The position numbers were made by a program, and so were the translations under genes. The notes below the pieces were generated by a model, which saw only the letters and a list, made by a program, of their open reading frames with translations, had not been told where the DNA came from and searched no databases. Positions 23,293 through 28,387 of a stretch of DNA of 28,387 bases are shown here, in pieces (position 1 is the first letter of the stretch; each line of letters begins with the position of its first letter). Where the stretch lies: assembly GCA_934247125.1 (NCBI GenBank), contig CAKQIZ010000017.1, positions 1 to 28,387 of the forward strand, read 5' to 3'. This stretch comes from an uncultured Clostridia bacterium (GTDB lineage: Bacteria; Bacillota; Clostridia; Peptostreptococcales; Anaerovoracaceae).

Positions 23293-25776
23293 TCAGTGCT
23301 CTTTTCTGAGCTTTACTGCTGCCAGTGCTCCGAGCAGCGCCAGCAGTGCGAGCATCACAGCAGCTGCAAGCACAGCCATATCTGTGCTGTCGGACGTATT
23401 TGCTCCGGATACACTGCCCTTCTTGTCCGCATCGGTCTGTCCGGCTGGAGTCTTCTGCTCAAAGCTCGTTATCGTCACGTCTTTTTCAACGCCCTGGAGC
23501 CTGTCGTCATCAGGGATGAATCTGAGCCTAAAAGTTCTGCCGCTCTTGAAATCTTCCAGTGTAGGAACGTAGTCGCCTTCCTCGAATACCCATCTGCCTC
23601 CGCCGAGCTGACCTGCAAGCTTTGCATCAGAAAGCCTCTGTCCCTGACTGAGAGTTATGCTTTCCGGGAACACAGCCTTTGCAGTAAGAAAATCATTATC
23701 TTTGAGGTTTGTCTCGTAAATAAGTCTGCTCATCGGTCTGTCGACAAAGTTGAGCATGACCATACCGAGTCTGCGGTTGTCTATGTATCCGCTCTTGTCT
23801 TTGCCGAACTCGTCCGCGAAGAGCTGCGGGTTCAGATCCTTGGTGACGTTGAGCGGTATCCACTTGGAACAGCTTGTATAATTGAAAATCCAGGAGTCGG
23901 CCGGGATAGCGTGGGTCGTATCTGCGCCGGTCGTCTGAGCCATCGTTCCTTCTATATATTCGATCTTTCCGTTTGCGTTTTCACTGTAGGCATCCTGCGC
24001 GTATACCGCTGTGCCGTACTGATCCTGACCGTATATCTTTATCGCATATTTTGTATCACCGTAAGAATGATCATCCCACTTCGACAGGTCTATTCCAAAC
24101 CACCTTTCCTGAAGACCGTCGGCCGCCGGATCATATTTAGACTTATCGATCTCGTATCTTCTCAGGAACACGATCTTGCCGCGCGCCTCTTTTACCGACG
24201 GTATCTCATTGCCCGTCCACACGTGGCATTCGTCGCCCTTGGCGACCTCAGCTTTGATGAAACTTGCCATCGCTTTCACCAGACCTACAGTACTTCCGTC
24301 ATCAGGCTTTACCATCATGACGACAGTCTCCGTCGGATGTTCATCCAGGAACCTCACGCTTTCATTCAGGATGTTGTCGAGCGTAAGATCCGTTGCGTCT
24401 CTGTTGCTGCAGTGCCACCTCTCATTGCCGTGGATGATTATTACATCTGACAACGCCGCATCATCCGACAATGCATTACAGCGGATATCGAAGCTTCTGA
24501 CTCCTACATTCAGCTGTTCTTCATAATAGTACTTCTGACATGACGTTCCCGATATCTGCGCTATACCATCCTCTACTATAGCTGCTGTCCCTGCATCATG
24601 GCTGCCGGGCAGGTTCACCGATGAAAGCACTGCATCGTCCGGAAGCTGTGCCATCCAGTCTTCAGAATAGTTATAGCTGATCTTGTCGCCGTCGCTGGCG
24701 AAAAACTCAACCTCAAAAGCCGTGCCGTCACTCGTCTGCGACAGCCACGGCAGACTCTTTCCATCCTTGTCTATCTGTCCGTCATGTGCAAATTTGCCCG
24801 TACGTGCGCTCTGGATCTTGTAGCTGCCGTCCTGCTGTCTTATAAAGCGCCACAGGTTGCTCGTATCTCTGTTCTGGTCGTTGCTGTTATCGTCCCAAAT
24901 ATGTATCAGCTCATATTCATCTCCGCTCTGATGCCTGACATCCCATACATTGCCCAGATCTTTTTCACCATCTGTCATCGCATGTATCTTGTATGCCTGG
25001 TATTTTTCCACCCACTCAAGCGCCCATTTGCTGCTGGTACCCATCGTGTAAAGGTGCAGCGCAGTCCCGTCCACAGGAGAATCTAAATTTCTGTTTATCG
25101 TGTCTATCGTACCGGGTTTGAAGATCTCACAGTATGCTCTGCCTTCTTCTGTCTTTATAAGATCCTCGACCTCATCACCGCTCTTCGGGATGACTGCAGG
25201 CGTTATGATCCATGCCTTTCGGTTTGACTCTTTCGTCTGTATTATCTTGTCTCCGTAGCTCGGCTTACCGTTTCTGTCTGTATCTTCATAACCCATCCAC
25301 AGACCGCTGTTCCTGTTCTTTATATAATAGCTCTGATTGCCGTTGCTGTCAGTGCCTGCAGGGTAGAATGCAAACTGACGGTGCTCATTGCCTTTTACTT
25401 TATTATCATTGGACTCCCACAGATGGAGGACCTTACCTTCATCCTTGCTCTTGTCTTCGATATCTGCAAAAAGATCTGTACCGCCGCTCTTTATATGTTT
25501 TATTCCGTACCATCCCTCTTCTACTTTGTCGAAGCGGAAGCTGCAGTTCATGCCTTCATTATCGTCAAGGTGTATCTCATTGCTTTTGAGTGCTTCACCA
25601 TTGGCATTCCACCTGAATGCAGTGTTTTCCTGCAGTGTTATGTATTCTAGTTCTCCCGTCGGCATATCGGTCTTCGCGACTTCACTGTCTGCCGACACGT
25701 ACCCTCCCGGGCTTATCAGGACCGTGCCGAGACACAATACTATTGCCATAACTGCGATCATCACACGTCTTTTCAT
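23293..25776 (-). CDS. Surface-anchored PI-PLC X-domain protein with ricin-type lectin domains
   Basis: 827 residues. A signal peptide (MKRRVMIAVMAIVLCLGTVL, ending near YVSA) is followed by two ricin-B-like segments (about 35-180 and 215-350, rich in GLW, ALHLY and WRF-type repeats). A phosphatidylinositol-specific phospholipase C X domain then has the two catalytic His regions, NLPGSHDAGTAA (about 388-399) and IIIHGNERWHC (about 445-455), followed by FLDEHPTETVVMMVKPD. A further ~200 residues include a repeat-like domain before the anchor. The C-terminus is ANTSDSTD, a hydrophobic helix and LRKEH, a wall-anchor-like ending without LPxTG. It probably cleaves phosphoinositide or GPI-type headgroups, or a glycosylated relative, at the cell surface; the substrate is not certain. 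The start at 25776 follows AGGAGG by about 6 nt, downstream of a strong promoter at 25852-25879. Confidence 0.86.
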   Translation of the reverse strand: MKRRVMIAVMAIVLCLGTVLISPGGYVSADSEVAKTDMPTGELEYITLQENTAFRWNANGEALKSNEIHLDDNEGMNCSFRFDKVEEGWYGIKHIKSGGTDLFADIEDKSKDEGKVLHLWESNDNKVKGNEHRQFAFYPAGTDSNGNQSYYIKNRNSGLWMGYEDTDRNGKPSYGDKIIQTKESNRKAWIITPAVIPKSGDEVEDLIKTEEGRAYCEIFKPGTIDTINRNLDSPVDGTALHLYTMGTSSKWALEWVEKYQAYKIHAMTDGEKDLGNVWDVRHQSGDEYELIHIWDDNSNDQNRDTSNLWRFIRQQDGSYKIQSARTGKFAHDGQIDKDGKSLPWLSQTSDGTAFEVEFFASDGDKISYNYSEDWMAQLPDDAVLSSVNLPGSHDAGTAAIVEDGIAQISGTSCQKYYYEEQLNVGVRSFDIRCNALSDDAALSDVIIIHGNERWHCSNRDATDLTLDNILNESVRFLDEHPTETVVMMVKPDDGSTVGLVKAMASFIKAEVAKGDECHVWTGNEIPSVKEARGKIVFLRRYEIDKSKYDPAADGLQERWFGIDLSKWDDHSYGDTKYAIKIYGQDQYGTAVYAQDAYSENANGKIEYIEGTMAQTTGADTTHAIPADSWIFNYTSCSKWIPLNVTKDLNPQLFADEFGKDKSGYIDNRRLGMVMLNFVDRPMSRLIYETNLKDNDFLTAKAVFPESITLSQGQRLSDAKLAGQLGGGRWVFEEGDYVPTLEDFKSGRTFRLRFIPDDDRLQGVEKDVTITSFEQKTPAGQTDADKKGSVSGANTSDSTDMAVLAAAVMLALLALLGALAAVKLRKEH

Positions 25777-25851
25777 ATTTCTCCTCCTGCCATGCTGTTC
25801 TCCATATGATCCCTTGTCATACGTTTCTAAAATCAACTCTAAATCTAAATG

Positions 25852-25879
25852 ATTATATCACAAAATCCCCCTGTATCAA
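25852..25879 (-). promoter_or_regulatory. Promoter of the PLC-like gene
   Basis: The minus strand has TTGATA (complement of 25874-25879), 16 bp, then TATAAT (complement of 25852-25857) preceded by the TGn extension. It starts directly after the terminator of the upstream SdpI-family gene. Confidence 0.8.
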
Positions 25880-25937
25880 ACAAAAACACCGCCGGGATCC
25901 ATGCCGGGGTCCATGTCGGGATCCATCTGGCGGTGTT
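25880..25937 (-). terminator. Terminator after the SdpI-family gene, loop made of three 12-bp repeats
   Basis: AACACCGCC (25885-25893 on the plus strand) is the perfect complement of GGCGGTGTT (25929-25937); on the minus strand the stem runs into TTTTTG. The loop region is three tandem 12-mers at 25891-25902, 25903-25914 and 25915-25926 (GCCGGGATCCAT, GCCGGGGTCCAT, GTCGGGATCCAT). Confidence 0.75.
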
Positions 25938-26058
25938 GAATTTTAGAATTGATTTAAGTTGCAGTGTACGCAGAAAGCCGCCCGCCTTTTGTTTCGTAAA
26001 AGCTCAGTGTTTCGCCCTGATCGCTCTGATCTTGCCTGATCGCTCTAAGCTTGAGCTG

Positions 26059-26442
26059 TCACTGCGTTTTCCTGCGTCCGTCATCTGTAAATTCCCGCTT
26101 CAGAGCTTTTTCAGTCGGGAAGATCGATGCGATCAGGATCGTGCACTCGACGATACAGATCACGAGCCCCATCACGCTTATCGCCGCATCCGTGCCGCCG
26201 TACAGCGGTATCTGTACCAGCACTGTCGGGATCAGCATGATCCAGCCTGTTTTCCACCATCTCCTGCCGCAGTTTTGATTTGCAAAGCTCCATGTTTCGG
26301 CATTTCGCATGGATCGGCTCGTCCTGTATCCGATGAACGAATTTATTTTCTTCGGACAGTGCTTCCACATCAGCCATCCGCCGAGTATCATAACAACGGA
26401 ATATATCATATTGCAGATGAACATAAACCACCACATCGGCAT
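26059..26442 (-). CDS. SdpI-family membrane protein
   Basis: 127 residues with three predicted membrane helices: an N-terminal one (MWWFMFICNMIYSVVMILGG), one around GWIMLIPTVLVQIPL and one around AAISVMGLVICIVECTILIA. The conserved loop INSFIGYRTSRSMRNAETW (about 33-51), then FANQNCGRRWW, is the SdpI/YhfL signature. In Bacillus subtilis SdpI protects the cell from the SdpC toxin and senses it, but most family members are uncharacterised. AAGGAG lies 8 nt upstream of the start at 26442. A poor promoter may be TTGACC (complement of 26512-26517) with an AT-rich -10 near 26489-26496. No SdpC-like toxin or SdpR regulator is nearby, so an immunity role is not implied. Confidence 0.8.
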   Translation of the reverse strand: MPMWWFMFICNMIYSVVMILGGWLMWKHCPKKINSFIGYRTSRSMRNAETWSFANQNCGRRWWKTGWIMLIPTVLVQIPLYGGTDAAISVMGLVICIVECTILIASIFPTEKALKREFTDDGRRKTQ

Positions 26443-26653
26443 ATCATCGGCTCCTTTCCAACAGCGTTTCCTGCAAAAGCTACGGTAACATAAATATCAG
26501 CTCTGCATTAAGGTCAACTGTTATACTAAACATGCTGTAAAAACCCTCAGGCAAGTAATAAAAATCGGGGATAATTATTGATGATTTATAATAATAATAA
26601 CATATAAAACCATATTAACTCTACTTCTTCAAATGATGTTGTGGAGTTTCAAA

Positions 26654-26730
26654 AAACGGGGCAAAATATACGAATAATTTTGCTAAAAACGGGGCAATAC
26701 AACAATATAAATATTTGCAAAACGGGGCAA
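26654..26730. repeat. Three direct repeats of AAACGGGGCAA at exact 33-bp spacing
   Basis: AAACGGGGCAA at 26654-26664, 26687-26697 and 26720-26730, each separated by 22 bp. All three share an upstream TT(T/G)C-like base run, so the unit is TTTGC(T)AAAAACGGGGCAA-like, with TTGC/GCAA partly inverted. The third copy overlaps the promoter spacer of the ATPase gene. A likely use is as binding sites for a regulator, perhaps the product of the gene itself. Confidence 0.8.
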
Positions 26731-26743
26731 TATTTTGTATTAT
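26715..26743 (+). promoter_or_regulatory. Promoter of the DUF4143 ATPase gene, covered by repeat 3
   Basis: TTGCAA (26715-26720), 17-bp spacer, TATTAT (26738-26743). The AAACGGGGCAA repeat occupies the first part of the spacer, so a bound protein would compete with RNA polymerase. Confidence 0.6.
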
Positions 26744-26776
26744 AGTATAAATAAGTACATGAAAAGGGTAATAGCC

Positions 26777-28126
26777 ATGAAAAGACAATACGAAGATAAA
26801 ATTCAAAAATGGATAGATACAAGCAACAAAGCTCTGCTGATATACGGTGCACGACAAGTAGGAAAGACCTATCTGGTGCGCAAGATGTTACAGCGAAACA
26901 ACATTTCATACTTTGAGGTGAACTTTCAGGAAAGAGAAGATATCCTGAATGCAATTTCGGGACTAAGCAACGCAGAGGATATTTCAATGAAGCTGGCACT
27001 TTATTCAAATACCGAATTGAAGGAAGGCGAGTCAGTGATATTTCTTGATGAGGTGCAATTGTATCCGGATATCATCACCAAAATCAAATTCATGGTTGAT
27101 GAGGGCCGGTACAGATTCATTTTGAGCGGCTCCAATCTTGGCGTTGAGCTAAAAGGAATAAAAAGCATTCCTGTAGGATATATGGATATGTTCCAGATGT
27201 ATCCAATGACACTGTTTGAGTTTGCATATGCGCTGGGGGTCGGTGATAATACCATAGAATATCTTAAGAAATGCTTTGATGAACTGAAACCTATCGACGA
27301 AATAATCCACCAGCGTATGATCAATGTATTTTACTACTATCTGATCTGTGGCGGAATGCCCTCTGTGGTCAATGAGTTTATCAATACACGTAATCTGCGT
27401 ATCGTTCGTGAGGAGCAGCAGAATATCATTCGTCAATATAAAGCAGACTTTGTCAAATATGAAAACGACGACAAAAAGCTGCGCATCATTTCAATATTTG
27501 ATTCTATCCCGGCTCAGCTTAACCAGCAGAACAGAAGATTCATTTTCACACAGCTTGATAAAGAGCTTAAATTCAATCGCTATGAAAACAGCTTTCTTTG
27601 GCTCAAGGACGCCGCAGTGGCCATCCCGATATATATAGTCGACCAGCCAAAGCCGCCACTGATACTGTCAAAGTCCACAAATCAGTTCAAACTGTTCATG
27701 GGGGATGTCGGTCTGCTGACATCATGCTATCCTGATTACGTAAGCAAATCGCTGCTCGACATGAATCCTGATTACGAGATCAACAACGGTGCACTGTTTG
27801 AAAACTACATTGCTCAGGAGCTGTCAAGCTGTGAAATAACTCCATATTATTTCAAGAGCAAGAGCATAGGAGAAATCGACTTTCTGATAGAATACGACCA
27901 TCGGATCGTTCCTCTGGAAATCAAATCAGGTAAAGAATATAAAAAACACAAAGCACTGAACAATCTCCTCAATTCGAAAGAGTACTCCATAGATAAGGGC
28001 TATATACTTTCACTTTCAAATATCGAGACAGATGACAAATGCATTTATATACCAGTCTACATGATAGGCCTGTTTGGTCACAGACAATCCGAAGACATAA
28101 TCGTAGATCTGGATTTTCTGGTATGA
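26777..28126 (+). CDS. AAA_14/DUF4143 ATPase with nuclease-like C-terminus
   Basis: 449 residues, cytoplasmic. Walker A is GARQVGKT (24-31), Walker B VIFLDEVQ (87-94), with RFILSGSNLG as the sensor-1 region. The C-terminal DUF4143 half ends in GEIDFLIEYDHRIVPLEIKSG, where Asp and Glu-x-Lys recall the PD-(D/E)xK nuclease core. Such proteins are common in anaerobes with no settled function. The start at 26777 follows AAGGG weakly; in-frame ATGs upstream (from 26735) overlap the promoter. The gene is visibly AT-richer than its neighbours, and its upstream gap (26443-26776) holds only the repeats, which may indicate horizontal gain. Terminator at 28149-28187. Confidence 0.85.
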   Translation: MKRQYEDKIQKWIDTSNKALLIYGARQVGKTYLVRKMLQRNNISYFEVNFQEREDILNAISGLSNAEDISMKLALYSNTELKEGESVIFLDEVQLYPDIITKIKFMVDEGRYRFILSGSNLGVELKGIKSIPVGYMDMFQMYPMTLFEFAYALGVGDNTIEYLKKCFDELKPIDEIIHQRMINVFYYYLICGGMPSVVNEFINTRNLRIVREEQQNIIRQYKADFVKYENDDKKLRIISIFDSIPAQLNQQNRRFIFTQLDKELKFNRYENSFLWLKDAAVAIPIYIVDQPKPPLILSKSTNQFKLFMGDVGLLTSCYPDYVSKSLLDMNPDYEINNGALFENYIAQELSSCEITPYYFKSKSIGEIDFLIEYDHRIVPLEIKSGKEYKKHKALNNLLNSKEYSIDKGYILSLSNIETDDKCIYIPVYMIGLFGHRQSEDIIVDLDFLV

Positions 28127-28148
28127 TCTACAGATCATAGAGATTATA

Positions 28149-28187
28149 AAATCCCGAACTGCTGATTTTCCAACAGGTTCGGGATTT
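28149..28187 (+). terminator. Intrinsic terminator of the DUF4143 ATPase gene
   Basis: AAATCCCGAAC (28149-28159) is the perfect complement of GTTCGGGATTT (28177-28187). The arms read AAA...TTT, so it also suits the converging acetyltransferase gene. Confidence 0.8.
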
Positions 28188-28259
28188 CTGTTTCTCTACA
28201 TCCTACAAGCCCAGATAAAACTAATATACACAGACTAAATAACAGTGCTCTTTTCAAAC

Positions 28260-28387
28260 TCATAATTCCTTTCCAAGTTCATATGCTTTCTTCATCACAT
28301 CCACATGCTCTGCGTCTTTTTTAACCTTCCGTATAACTTTCGCAGGCACTCCTGCCGCAATCATATTGGCCGGAACATCTTTTGTTA
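28260..28387 (-). CDS. C-terminal end of a hexapeptide-repeat acetyltransferase (partial)
   Basis: The window edge cuts this gene; 42 codons including the TGA (complement of 28260-28262) are inside. The residues TKDVPANMIAAGVPAKVIRK are the classic end of a left-handed beta-helix acetyltransferase of the maltose/galactoside O-acetyltransferase (LacA/Maa) group, which moves acetyl groups from acetyl-CoA to sugars or similar acceptors. It is followed by a lysine-rich tail ending in ELGKEL. The acceptor cannot be judged. It converges on the DUF4143 ATPase gene. Confidence 0.85.
   Translation of the reverse strand, partial: TKDVPANMIAAGVPAKVIRKVKKDAEHVDVMKKAYELGKEL

Noticed and set aside
22960..24450. 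496-codon open frame on the plus strand
   Set aside because: It lies antisense to the PLC-like and HAD genes, whose domains and ribosome sites are clear; its product has no recognisable domain and no ribosome site.
26059..26442. SdpI protein as part of an SdpABC toxin-immunity locus
   Set aside because: No SdpA, SdpB, SdpC or SdpR homologue is nearby; SdpI-family proteins are often solitary.

Overview
The window reads as a chromosomal segment from a Gram-positive anaerobe of the class Clostridia (Bacillota). I base this on strong AGGAGG-type ribosome binding sites before almost every gene, TTGACA/TATAAT-type promoters, cell-wall-type surface proteins with C-terminal membrane anchors, and the gene families present. 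An exact genus cannot be read from the sequence. No rRNA, tRNA, phage gene, insertion sequence or CRISPR array was seen.

Layout. 1-204: tail of a sodium-dependent NSS-family transporter and its large terminator. 412-669: a four-unit array of inverted TTACCAA/TTGGTAA heptamers. 800-2844 (minus): a translationally coupled MoxR-type ATPase and VWA (CoxE-like) protein. 3070-3323: a second kind of inverted-heptamer array (TTGTGTA/TACACAA). 3633-11171 (minus): a 2512-residue surface adhesin with a fibro-slime domain, two SpaA-like domains and about ten isopeptide-type pilin repeats, driven by a near-consensus promoter and a long leader. 11456-11713 (minus): a small TIGR04076 protein. 11908-15044 (minus): a GPH-type transporter and a YtcJ-like amidohydrolase, probably one uptake/hydrolysis operon. 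15370-15650: a strong promoter, stem-loops and a terminator with no gene, a candidate small RNA. 15885-16415: an unrecognised protein. 16542-17906: a second GPH-type transporter. 17912-18168: a second copy of the TTACCAA/TTGGTAA array. 18214-20253: divergent RluB-type pseudouridine synthase and DUF815 ATPase. 20429-22261 (minus): long-chain acyl-CoA synthetase. 22440-25776 (minus): HAD phosphatase and a surface-anchored PI-PLC-like protein with ricin-type domains. 26059-26442 (minus): SdpI-family membrane protein. 26654-28187: three 33-bp-spaced repeats at the promoter of an AAA_14/DUF4143 ATPase. 28260-28387: tail of a hexapeptide acetyltransferase.

The genes are mostly independent housekeeping and accessory units rather than one pathway. 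Three themes stand out: surface display (adhesin and PLC, both ending in an NT[GS]D-membrane-anchor signal rather than LPxTG), solute uptake (NSS and two GPH carriers, one with an amidohydrolase), and AAA+ ATPases (MoxR, DUF815, DUF4143).

The most unusual content is intergenic. Arrays at 412-669 and 17912-18168 share an exact layout: eight heptamer slots in four pairs, 24-bp spacing inside each pair, 35-bp spacing between pairs and a 73-bp period, while the intervening sequence differs. The site spacings (31 and 42 bp) are close to three and four DNA turns, so all sites would fall on one helical face. Both arrays lie between converging genes. A third array (3070-3323) uses a different heptamer with the same 24-25-bp pair spacing.
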